A DNA stretch of 11,321 bases from Planctomycetaceae bacterium (GCA_031283515.1 JAITBS010000106.1:1-11321), one strand, 5' to 3'. Counted from the stretch's first letter, positions 1 through 7,010 are shown. A program made the numbers and translations. The notes: generated by a model from the letters alone, not told the origin.

Positions 1-108
1 TCGATTATTAAAATTCTGTCTTTCAGACAGAGATTTGTTATCGACACGAGTCCGCAGGTCGATGACCTGCGGTTATGAAAATCACACCCCTGTCGGGGTG
101 AAAATCGA
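1..108. repeat. Cluster of three perfect hairpins enclosed by a short outer stem
   Basis: Three perfect inverted repeats stand in a row: CTGTC/GACAG (16-20 and 26-30), CCGCAGGTC/GACCTGCGG with a 3-nt loop (52-60 and 64-72), and CACCCC/GGGGTG with a 4-nt loop (85-90 and 95-100). TCGATT at 1-6 is complementary to AATCGA at 103-108 and could close a multibranched fold, but six bases in AT-rich DNA can match by chance and the left side is cut by the window edge. Read on the minus strand, the 85-100 hairpin is followed by TGATTTTC, so it might act as a weak terminator for the EF-G transcript. The 52-100 part resembles the palindrome at 10975-11051. Confidence 0.6.
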
Positions 109-141
109 AAAACAAAATAGTCCACTGATAGATTACTTTTT

Positions 142-238
142 AGTGTAATAATGTTGCAAGGAGTTATTGCCTTTGGGGTCGTAATTCGCCGGCAACACCA
201 TTAACTATTACTAAAAACGATTCACGATTCACGATTTT
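142..238. repeat. Palindromic repeat, copy 1, with heptamer tail
   Basis: This stretch aligns base for base, with a few small gaps, to 3793-3862. Shared blocks include AGTG, TGTyGCAAG, GAGT, the central CmTTT and GTAATTC, followed by CrACACyATT. The two arms (about 146-169 and 181-206) are imperfectly complementary here, unlike the perfect copy at 3793. The right side runs on in 7-bp phase from 197: ACCATTA, ACTATTA, CTAAAAA, CGATTCA, CGATTCA, CGATTTT. The heptamers overlap the last codons and the TGA stop of the EF-G gene (229-231). Its role is unknown; it looks like a degraded interspersed repeat. Confidence 0.6.
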
Positions 239-2367
239 CGTTCTTTGATGATTGTTTCTTGGATGGAATTGGGAACTTTTTTGTACTTTAAAAATTCCAT
301 CGAAAAGGTTCCTTGTCCTTGTGTCATACTTCGGAGTGTTGTTGAGTAGCCGAATGTTTCGGCAAGCGGGATTTCCCCTTCGATTCGGGTGGATGCTCCG
401 ATTGTTTCCGTGACATGGATCAGCCCGCGCCGCGAATTTAAATCTCCGACAACATTTCCCTGAAACTGACTCGGACACTCAATCTCCAACCGCATCACCG
501 GTTCCAGCAATGTCGGTTTCATTCGCGGAAATGTCTCCCGTAACGCCGTTTGTGCACAAATTCGGAACGCTAAATCGGAACTGTCCACCGAATGAAAAGA
601 ACCATCATTCACCAAAATACTCAAACCAACCACCGGAAATCCCGCAACCGGTCCTTTTTCCAATGAACCGCGAAATCCTTTTTCAATTGCCGGAATATAA
701 TTGGACGGAATTGTACCGCCGACAACTTTTTCTTCAAACAGAAATGTTTCGGTTGTTTCGGTGTTTTCGGGAATGGGAGACATGTGTCCGACAATGTGAG
801 CATACTGACCGCTTCCGCCGGACTGCTTTTTGTGTTTCACATCGAAATCAACCGCCGCTGTTGGTGCTTCGCGGTAATTAACTTTGGGCGGTGATGTTTC
901 GACTTCGACTTTGTATTCACGGCGAATACGTTCCACATAAACATCGAGATGGAGTTCGCCCATACCTGCCATTAACGTTTCACCACTTTCTTGATCGGTT
1001 GAAATAGAAAGTGTCGGGTCTTCTTTGCGAAACCGGTACAACGCTTTACTAAGACGGTCGGCATCTTTGGTCGTTTTTGATTTAATCGCAATTTGAATAA
1101 CCGGTTCGGGAACGTACATTGATTCCAACGTACAAAAATCTTTTTCGGACGAAAAAGTGTCGCCGCTGGAACAATCAATCCCAATCACCGCAACAATATC
1201 ACCGGCTTCGGCAATTTCAATTTCCTCACGGCTATCGGCGTGCATTCGGAAAATACGGCTGATTCGTTCTTTTTCGCCGGTTCGTTGGTTGTAGTAAGTT
1301 TCACCTTTATTCAGAGAACCCTGATAAACCCGCATAAATGTCAATGTCCCATAAGGGTCTTCGACGATCTTGAATGCCATCGTTACCGTTGGAGCTTTCG
1401 GATCGGGTTTGAGTAACATTCGGGCGTTATCGTCTTTCTGGTCAAAACCATATTTCCACGCAAAATTATCACTGTCCAACGGTGAAGGCAGATAACGGCC
1501 AATCGCATCAAGTAAAGGTTGAACACCTTTATTTTTGTACGCAGTTGCTAAAAACACCGGAGTTAATTGCCGTGACCAAACCGCATCCCGAACAAGATGA
1601 TGAATCATTTCCAACGGCGGTTCTTTTTCTTCGAGCAGTAATTCCATCAATTCATCGCTGAACATTGCCAACGCTTCAAGCAAATGTTGACGGGCATTGT
1701 GGGCGTCTGTTTCCAACGCTGCCGGAATGGCTTCGTAACGAACTTTTTCACCTTGTTCGCCGTCAAAGTAAATTGCTTTCTGTTCGATTAAATCGATCAC
1801 ACCTTCAAAATTTGTTTCTTTACCGATAGGAATTTGCATCAAAACCGCATCGCAATCTAATTTTTCTTTGAGTTGCCTGACCACTCGATACGGATCGGCG
1901 CCGGTTCGATCCATTTTGTTGACCAACGCAAGACGTGGAACTTGATAACGTTTCATTTGGCGGTCAATTGTTATTGACTGTGCCTGCACTCCGCCGACTG
2001 AACAAAGAACGAGAATCGCTCCATCCAGTACACGCAAACTACGTTCGACTTCAACAGTGAAATCAACATGTCCTGGAGTATCAATCAGGTTAATGAAATG
2101 TCCTTTCCATTCGACACTTGTTGCTGCGCTGGTGATTGTGATACCGCGTTCCTGTTCGAGTTCCATGTGATCCATTGTTGCGCTGCCGTCATGGACTTCA
2201 CCGATTTTGTAAGATTTACCGGTGTAGAACAGAATACGTTCGCTAAGCGTGGTCTTGCCGGAATCAATATGTGCCGAAATTCCAATATTACGAAGTTTTT
2301 CGATTGCTGACATGTTTTTAGTAACGGAACAATTATTTTCCGTTTTTGTTTCTTTTAAGTTGATCAT
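229..2367 (-). CDS. fusA: Translation elongation factor G, mitochondrial-type (EF-G1 class)
   Basis: EF-G is the cytoplasmic GTPase that moves tRNAs and mRNA through the ribosome after each peptide bond. The 712-residue length fits. GTPase motifs are all present: G1 AHIDSGKT (32-39), G2 RGITI (74-78), G3 DTPGH (96-100), G4 NKMD (150-153). The remaining EF-G domains follow, ending near VPNSIQETI. The wording around switch I (MDHMELEQERGITI with SAAT) and the IYFDG segment are typical of mtEFG1 and of spdEFG1 from spirochaetes, planctomycetes and deltaproteobacteria, rather than of E. coli FusA. The start is uncertain: ATG at 2367 has GGA five bases upstream, while Met19 (2311-2313) gives a more usual N-terminus but has no ribosome binding site. 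Its mate spdEFG2 is not in this window. The DUF151 gene lies 400 bp upstream on the same strand. Confidence 0.95.
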   Translation of the reverse strand: MINLKETKTENNCSVTKNMSAIEKLRNIGISAHIDSGKTTLSERILFYTGKSYKIGEVHDGSATMDHMELEQERGITITSAATSVEWKGHFINLIDTPGHVDFTVEVERSLRVLDGAILVLCSVGGVQAQSITIDRQMKRYQVPRLALVNKMDRTGADPYRVVRQLKEKLDCDAVLMQIPIGKETNFEGVIDLIEQKAIYFDGEQGEKVRYEAIPAALETDAHNARQHLLEALAMFSDELMELLLEEKEPPLEMIHHLVRDAVWSRQLTPVFLATAYKNKGVQPLLDAIGRYLPSPLDSDNFAWKYGFDQKDDNARMLLKPDPKAPTVTMAFKIVEDPYGTLTFMRVYQGSLNKGETYYNQRTGEKERISRIFRMHADSREEIEIAEAGDIVAVIGIDCSSGDTFSSEKDFCTLESMYVPEPVIQIAIKSKTTKDADRLSKALYRFRKEDPTLSISTDQESGETLMAGMGELHLDVYVERIRREYKVEVETSPPKVNYREAPTAAVDFDVKHKKQSGGSGQYAHIVGHMSPIPENTETTETFLFEEKVVGGTIPSNYIPAIEKGFRGSLEKGPVAGFPVVGLSILVNDGSFHSVDSSDLAFRICAQTALRETFPRMKPTLLEPVMRLEIECPSQFQGNVVGDLNSRRGLIHVTETIGASTRIEGEIPLAETFGYSTTLRSMTQGQGTFSMEFLKYKKVPNSIQETIIKERKS

Positions 2368-2577
2368 TATTCCGAATCTGTTTTCCGTTAATGAGTGAAC
2401 TATTATTATTAAAGAATTTGTAATTTTCCCACAATTTCAATGATTGTATAGTGGGGGTTCGCCATCGCTGTTAAGTGTTTTAGCAACAAGATATTATAAG
2501 AGATTGCCAATGACTGCTGAACTTTTCATAATATTTCTATGGAGTTTTTATTTGAATTTGTTTACCGTCGGAAATTA

Positions 2578-2738
2578 AAAGGTAGGCAACTGAAAGGTAG
2601 GCGACCTTTCGCCGAAGAGTTGCGAACCCACGGTCGCAACGGTTGTTTTTTCATTTCCGTCCGTCAAACAGGGGCAAGTCGGTGAGTACGCCGACCAACG
2701 GTGGGTGAAAACCTGTCGGCAAAATGTTGACTACCTTT
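2578..2738. other. 161-bp element with terminal inverted repeats and nested hairpins (MITE or structured RNA candidate)
   Basis: The ends AAAGGTAGGCAAC (2578-2590) and GTTGACTACCTTT (2726-2738) are complementary at 12 of 13 positions. Inside are GGCGA/TCGCC (2600-2604, 2609-2613), GTTGCGA/TCGCAAC (2619-2625, 2634-2640), and ACAGG/CCTGT (2668-2672, 2712-2716) enclosing GTCGGTG/CGCCGAC (2678-2684, 2689-2695, one G-T pair, 4-nt loop). The left end also has a direct repeat of AAAGGTAGGC at 2578 and 2593. It is richer in GC than its surroundings. No target duplication is obvious and no reading frame fills it. It could be a miniature transposable element or a folded RNA. The rest of this 400-bp gap (2368-2577 and 2739-2767) is AT-rich and shows nothing I recognise. 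Confidence 0.5.
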
Positions 2739-2767
2739 GGAGTTGTAGTCGATAGCGAGTTGGCAAA

Positions 2768-3181
2768 TTATTCTATTGATGCGGCGATTGCCAGATTGAG
2801 AACTTCTTCCTGAATCAGGATAGGCAGAAATGGCTCAAACGAAACTGCAACCGCAATCGCATCAGAAGGACGACTGTCAATTTCAATCAACTCGTTACCA
2901 CGAATCACCCGTAATGCCGCAAAATAAGTCTGGGCTTCAAAACGGTGAATGAAAATATCTTGAATTTTTCCGCCAAGCACTTCGATAGTGTTGCAAAGTA
3001 AATCGTGCGTCAAGGGTCTTGGCGACTCAATTCGTTTTACGCGGCGGTCAATTGTTGTTGCCTCAACAATGCCAATAACAATCGGTAATTCGCGTTTGCC
3101 GTTGACTTCACGCAAAACCAATGCCTGTTGACTATTCATTTCGGTGATGACTATTCGGGTTAATTCCATACGGATCAGCAT
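2768..3181 (-). CDS. Bifunctional nuclease family protein (DUF151/BFN domain)
   Basis: This 137-residue protein matches the DUF151 family almost end to end. Conserved parts are MELTRIVI near the start, LPIVIGIVEA followed by TIDRRV, the PRPLTHDLL segment, and EIDSRPSDAIAVAV near the C-terminus. The family is widespread in bacteria and plants. Some members were reported to have DNase and RNase activity, but the cellular role in bacteria is unclear; the protein is expected to be cytoplasmic. The open frame reaches back to a TTG at 3214, but the extra N-terminus (MFEFSVFIFLT) is untypical. I chose ATG at 3179-3181; ATG at 3167-3169 is the other reasonable start. It lies upstream of the EF-G gene on the same strand, but the 400-bp gap makes a simple operon doubtful. 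Confidence 0.9.
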   Translation of the reverse strand: MLIRMELTRIVITEMNSQQALVLREVNGKRELPIVIGIVEATTIDRRVKRIESPRPLTHDLLCNTIEVLGGKIQDIFIHRFEAQTYFAALRVIRGNELIEIDSRPSDAIAVAVSFEPFLPILIQEEVLNLAIAASIE

Positions 3182-3347
3182 AGTAAGAAAAATAAAAACA
3201 GAGAACTCAAACAAGGAAAAATCCTAATAACGTAAACCAAACAATATGAACCGGTTACGCCAAACATAATCACAATACACAATCACCATACAAATCACCA
3301 TGTTTTACCAGTTACGGCAACACATAGTATTCAAACAGCTTTCAGTA

Positions 3348-3353
3348 TATAAT
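3348..3353 (+). promoter_or_regulatory. Possible -10 hexamer TATAAT in a divergent intergenic region
   Basis: A perfect TATAAT sits 104 bp upstream of the ATG at 3458, between the divergent DUF151 and truncated enzyme genes. No convincing -35 hexamer is found 16-18 bp before it, so this rests on a single box in AT-rich DNA. The rest of 3182-3457 holds short A/C-rich near-repeats (AATCACCAT at about 3283-3303) and nothing else I recognise. Confidence 0.25.
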
Positions 3354-3457
3354 ATCTTGCCGATTCAGACAATCGTCTCTCATTCATTTATTAATTGAAA
3401 TTTCTGAATGACACAACCTCTTACTTAACGTGTTACAACACGGCACAACCAATCTCA

Positions 3458-3835
3458 ATGAAAAAACAAATTACATTATTACAGACGGAGATTACTTTTT
3501 TTTGTGTTACTTTGATTTTGTTCTTTTTCTTGTTTTCGGTTGAATTGGTTTTTGCGGCAACACCGGAGTCATGGTTTGCGGAATGGAATGATCCGACGGC
3601 GAAAAATCGACCATTACAAATTATTCACGGTTGGTTCGGTGATCGTACCACACCGGAGAAACTTCGTTATTACAAGGATGATTGTGGTCTTGGAGGACTG
3701 GTAATCAATGTCGCTACGAATAATTATCTTCGCAACGAAACAGAATGGCAACGTTTGGTTGAAGTAGTTCGTTCTGCTAAAGAAAAGTGGAGAGTGAATA
3801 GTGTCGCAAGCGGAGTAATACCATTTCGGCAGTAA
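3458..3835 (+). pseudogene. Truncated secreted protein, N-terminal fragment of a probable glycoside-hydrolase-like enzyme
   Basis: The frame encodes 125 residues. Residues 1-33 form a signal peptide: MKK start, a strongly hydrophobic core at 14-32, and a cut after VFA or FAA. Residues 35-110 (WFAEWNDPTAKNRPLQIIHG, then GLGGLVINVATNNY and a Trp-containing helix) read like the N-terminal part of large secreted enzymes common in planctomycetes, where several hundred catalytic residues should follow; this family match is from memory. The normal reading stops at about residue 110. Codons 113-125 and the TAA stop lie wholly inside the palindromic repeat at 3793-3858, so the end is repeat-derived. 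I therefore call it a gene remnant, not a small functional protein. The start is the ATG at 3458; a longer frame back to 3395 would bury the signal peptide. Confidence 0.6.
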
Positions 3836-3858
3836 TTCCGCTTGCGACACTATTCACT
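3793..3858. repeat. Perfect 22-bp inverted repeat (palindromic element, copy 2)
   Basis: Bases 3793-3814 are exactly complementary to 3837-3858, with a 22-bp centre (3815-3836) of different sequence. The arms read AGTGAATAGTGTCGCAAGCG plus GA, and the reverse on the right. The centre includes CATTTCGGCAGTAAT. It would fold into a long, stable hairpin in either DNA strand or in RNA. It breaks the enzyme gene upstream and supplies its stop codon. A diverged relative lies at 142-206. The outer end of each arm contains one heptamer unit of the adjoining array (GAATAGT/ACTATTC), which links the two structures. Confidence 0.85.
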
Positions 3859-3904
3859 ATTCACTATTCACTCATAACTATCAACTATTCACTCATAACT
3901 TTTC
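3849..3904. repeat. Heptanucleotide tandem array, eight ACT-headed units
   Basis: Reading in 7-bp steps from 3849 gives ACTATTC, ACTATTC, ACTATTC, ACTCATA, ACTATCA, ACTATTC, ACTCATA and ACTTTTC. Every unit begins with ACT. A higher-order repeat of 21 bp is present: 3863-3879 equals 3884-3900 exactly. The array directly follows and overlaps the right arm of the palindrome. It is reminiscent of the short tandem heptamer repeats (STRR) described in cyanobacteria. It encodes nothing. Confidence 0.8.
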
Positions 3905-4203
3905 ACATTGCGGAAACAATAACAAAATAAACAGTTACAACTATAAGTACCAAACAAAATCAACTTAAAAATCAAAATAATTGTTCACGTCTCGAAATAT
4001 TAGTTTCAAAATATTGACGGCATCTTGATTTTTATCTGTAAAAAGGGTATAAAAAATTCGCTGAAAAATTACTAATCGTTGAATATTTCGTATTGATCCC
4101 GTTTGTTCAAGAGATTGATCTTTGTTTTCAAACGGTAATGTCGGAATAAAAACATGGTTTCAAGTTATTATAACCATGAAAACCGGAACTAAAATTCTGT
4201 TAT
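3905..4203. other. AT-rich intergenic stretch upstream of uvrA
   Basis: About 300 bases without a gene. It includes TTGACG (4014-4019) and TATAAA (4048-4053), but their spacing of 28 bp does not make a normal promoter. Near the end a 13-codon frame with a conventional ATG (4176-4217, MKTGTKILLFGIA) overlaps the proposed TTG start of uvrA in another frame. It could be a leader peptide or chance; it has no clear ribosome binding site. Confidence 0.4.
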
Positions 4204-6840
4204 TTGGGATTGCGTGATCTATTGAACAAGTTCATTCACATTGAAGGGGCAAGAGTCCATAATCTTAAAAATATTTCGCTTGATATTCCGCATGGCAAAT
4301 TTGTTGTTATTACGGGACCGAGCGGAAGCGGCAAGAGTTCGCTTGCTTTTGATACGATTTTTGCGGAGGGGCAACGGCAATATATTGAATCACTTTCTGT
4401 TCACGCCCGAACATTTCTGCGCCGGCTGGAACGTCCCGAAGTAGATTTGATTCGCGGGCTGCAGCCGACAGTTGCTATTGATCAACGCGGACGAATTCGT
4501 AATCCGCGCAGTACAGTTGCCACACTGACCGAAGTGTACGATTATTTGCGATTGCTTTACGCACGTTGCGGTCTTCCCCATTGTTTCCGGTGCGGCAGAC
4601 CAATCCGGCAACAATCACCGCAACAGATTTTTGAAGAAATTATGGCGTTGCCGGACGGAATACGTCTTATGCTTCTTGCTCCGGTTGAGTGTTGTCCCAA
4701 AGGAGAGCATCCGCCCAAAGATGAATTTCAGGACATTTTTCGGAAAATTGCGAAAGCCGGTTTTGTTCGTGTACGGGTTGACGGACAACTGTTTGATATT
4801 GAACAGATTCTCCAAACCAGCACGAATCAATATCACCAAATCGAAATAGTAATTGATCGGATTATCCTGAAAAACGGTGTTCAGAACCGGCTCACCGAAT
4901 CATTGCAACTTGCGTTGAAACACGGTGAAGGAACTGTTCTGGCAGTGTACGAAAAAGAACGAATTACCAATGTTGACGGTTCAACAAAAAGTATTTGGAA
5001 GGATATCCCATTCTGTACACTTTTTGCCTGTCCGAAATGTCATATTGATTTTGCCGAACTGGAACCCCGAACATTTAGTTTCAATAGTCCTTACGGAGCT
5101 TGTCCAAAATGTGAAGGAACCGGTTATGATGGTGAACATATTTGCGGGGAATGTCTGGGCAGCCGGTTGCGTCCCGAATCACGGAATGTTACGGTTGGCG
5201 GCAAACGGATTTATGAACTCTGTGCGTTGACTGTTGAGGAAACACTTGATTTTTTCAGAACTTTGGAAATTCCGTTTGAAAAACAGGAAATTGCTAAACC
5301 GATTTTGAAACAAATGATTCCTCGCATTGAATTTCTGAATGAAATCGGACTTCAGTATCTGACTCTTGACCGTCCGGCGGACACACTAAGCGGAGGTGAA
5401 TTACAACGTGTTCGGTTGGCAACCGGACTTGGCGGAGGGTTGACGGGAGTTTGTTACGTTTTGGACGAACCGTCGCTTGGTTTACATCCGCGCGATAACC
5501 GGCGTTTACTCGATGCCATACGATTGTTGCAAAAAAACGGTAATTCCGTTCTTGTTGTGGAACACGATGAATCTATCATACGTGAAGCAGATGAAATTAT
5601 CGAAATCGGTCCAGGTTCAGGGCGTTTCGGCGGAGATATTGTTGCAACATGGAAAAAAGAAGGAGAACAATGGAAACGTGATCATCTGGAAAACAAATAT
5701 TCCGAAACAAATTCATCGGAACAAAATTCATCAGTGCAAAATTTATCAGTGCAAAATTTATCGGAGACAAATTCAACCGAAAGTAATTCATTTGATTTTC
5801 CGTTATCACTGTTTTATTTTCCGATTAATTGCCGAAAGAAGTTGTTTTCGCATGAGATTATATTGAAGGGAGTTACCACGAACAATTTGAAAAATATTAC
5901 GGTTTCTTTTCCGCTTGGAGGATTGATATGTGTTACGGGAGTTAGCGGCAGTGGTAAGAGTTCGTTGCTCAATAAGACATTGGTTCCTGCCGTTCGGGAT
6001 TATTTATCGAACGTAAAACCAACCGGTCATTTCAAACAATTACAAGGAGTTGACAAGATTGATAAGTTAGTGGAAGTTGATCAATCGCCGCTTGGGCGTT
6101 CTCACCGGAGTAATCCGGCAACATACAGTGGTATTTTCGATGAAATCCGCAAAATTTTTGCAACAACCAAAGATGCCAAACGGCGAGGTTATAAAGCGAA
6201 TCGTTTTAGTTTTAACGCTTCGGGCGGACGTTGTGAGGCATGTCAGGGGCAGGGAATACAAAAAATTGAGATGCATTTCCTGAACGATTTTTATTCTGTC
6301 TGTCCCGTTTGTAACGGTCAACGTTTTAACCGCCCAACGCTTACTGTTAAATACAAGGGCAAATCAATTGCTGATGTTCTTGCGATGTCGATTGATGATG
6401 CGGTTACGTTTTTTGAGAACATACCACAAATTGATCGGGTGTTACGGAGTTTACAACGGGTTGGGTTGGGATATTTACCGCTTGGTCAATCGTCGTCGAT
6501 GCTTTCGGGAGGTGAGGCGCAACGAGTAAAGCTGGCAACAGAACTTGCTAAAATCGAAACGGGAAAAACGTTGTATATTCTGGATGAGCCGACAACAGGA
6601 TTGCATTCCGGTGATGTCAAACGGTTGCTGGATGTATTGCTGGGGCTGACCGAACGGGGCAACACGGTTATTGTGATTGAGCACAATCTCGCTGTAATAC
6701 GAACAGCCGATTGGATTATTGATCTTGGTCCCGAAGCCGGAATTCGCGGCGGTTTCATTACCGCAACAGGAACACCAAAGGAGTTAATCAATTGTGAGTT
6801 ACAAAAAAATACGAAAATCCCGAAATTCAACAGGAACTAG
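4204..6840 (+). CDS. uvrA: UvrA-type excinuclease ABC ATPase, compact form lacking the insertion domain
   Basis: UvrA dimers find helix-distorting DNA lesions and load UvrB for nucleotide excision repair. Both ABC modules are complete: Walker A GPSGSGKS (38-45) and GVSGSGKS (579-586), signatures LSGGE (395-399 and 767-771), Walker B LDEP (420-423 and 793-796). The C-terminal zinc finger is C677-x2-C680-x19-C700-x2-C703. The UvrB-binding region is kept (about 120-250, with KDEFQDIFRKIAKAGFVRVR). Cys pairs 276/279, 300/303 and 314/317 are present, but only ten residues separate C303 from C314. In E. coli UvrA over 100 residues, the insertion domain, lie there. The linker between modules carries a five-residue repeat (501-530). 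Total length is 878 against the usual 940 or so. The only upstream start codons in frame are TTG (4204, 4210, 4222) after a stop at 4177; no Shine-Dalgarno sequence is visible. Confidence 0.93.
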   Translation: MGLRDLLNKFIHIEGARVHNLKNISLDIPHGKFVVITGPSGSGKSSLAFDTIFAEGQRQYIESLSVHARTFLRRLERPEVDLIRGLQPTVAIDQRGRIRNPRSTVATLTEVYDYLRLLYARCGLPHCFRCGRPIRQQSPQQIFEEIMALPDGIRLMLLAPVECCPKGEHPPKDEFQDIFRKIAKAGFVRVRVDGQLFDIEQILQTSTNQYHQIEIVIDRIILKNGVQNRLTESLQLALKHGEGTVLAVYEKERITNVDGSTKSIWKDIPFCTLFACPKCHIDFAELEPRTFSFNSPYGACPKCEGTGYDGEHICGECLGSRLRPESRNVTVGGKRIYELCALTVEETLDFFRTLEIPFEKQEIAKPILKQMIPRIEFLNEIGLQYLTLDRPADTLSGGELQRVRLATGLGGGLTGVCYVLDEPSLGLHPRDNRRLLDAIRLLQKNGNSVLVVEHDESIIREADEIIEIGPGSGRFGGDIVATWKKEGEQWKRDHLENKYSETNSSEQNSSVQNLSVQNLSETNSTESNSFDFPLSLFYFPINCRKKLFSHEIILKGVTTNNLKNITVSFPLGGLICVTGVSGSGKSSLLNKTLVPAVRDYLSNVKPTGHFKQLQGVDKIDKLVEVDQSPLGRSHRSNPATYSGIFDEIRKIFATTKDAKRRGYKANRFSFNASGGRCEACQGQGIQKIEMHFLNDFYSVCPVCNGQRFNRPTLTVKYKGKSIADVLAMSIDDAVTFFENIPQIDRVLRSLQRVGLGYLPLGQSSSMLSGGEAQRVKLATELAKIETGKTLYILDEPTTGLHSGDVKRLLDVLLGLTERGNTVIVIEHNLAVIRTADWIIDLGPEAGIRGGFITATGTPKELINCELQKNTKIPKFNRN
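5704..5793 (+). repeat. In-frame 15-bp tandem repeat within uvrA
   Basis: Six consecutive 15-bp units encode ETNSS, EQNSS, VQNLS, VQNLS, ETNST and ESNSF (residues 501-530). The central units are nearly identical in DNA (CAAAATTTATCAGTG and variants), so the repeat arose at the DNA level. It lies in the linker between the two ATPase modules, where a hydrophilic, disordered stretch can change length without breaking the frame. Confidence 0.88.
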
Positions 6841-6940
6841 CTAAAGTAAACAAGTGACGGAAGAAACTATTGAAAGTAAGTCGATTTTTTGCGAATAACG
6901 AAACAAAACGAAGGAATTATATTCTGAACATTTTTTAACA

Positions 6941-7002
6941 ATTCAGCGAAAATCTGCGGACAAAAAATCTGCGTAATCTGCGGACAAAAAAATCTACTGA
7001 AT
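6941..7002. repeat. AATCTGCG direct repeats between converging genes
   Basis: AATCTGCGGACAAAA occurs at 6951-6965 and 6975-6989, and a shorter AATCTGCGT sits between them at 6966-6974, giving a 24-bp period. The block is flanked by ATTCAG (6941-6946) and CTGAAT (6997-7002), an inverted pair. It lies between the converging ends of uvrA and the following minus-strand gene. No clear rho-independent terminator is present. Confidence 0.6.
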
Positions 7003-7010
7003 AATTACAC

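Noticed and set aside
510..881. Plus-strand open frame of 123 codons within the EF-G gene
   Set aside because: It lies entirely opposite a well-conserved EF-G coding region and its product resembles no known family.
2578..2738. Element as a known riboswitch or ribosomal leader
   Set aside because: I recognise no conserved riboswitch core, and EF-G genes have no standard riboswitch; it is left as an unknown structured element.
3182..3214. Longer start (TTG at 3214) for the DUF151 gene
   Set aside because: The added residues are hydrophobic and not typical of the family, which starts close to MELTRI.
3395..3457. Longer N-terminus for the truncated secreted protein
   Set aside because: It would start with TTG and place 21 polar residues before a typical signal peptide that begins at ATG 3458.
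3849..3904. Repeats near the truncated gene as a CRISPR array
   Set aside because: The units are 7 bp and directly adjacent, with no spacers, and no cas gene is nearby.
4014..4053. TTGACG and TATAAA as a uvrA promoter
   Set aside because: The 28-bp spacing is far outside the range for sigma-70 promoters.
6486..6830. Minus-strand open frame of 114 codons opposite the end of uvrA
   Set aside because: It covers the conserved second ATPase module of uvrA, has an odd composition and no ribosome binding site, so it is a shadow frame.
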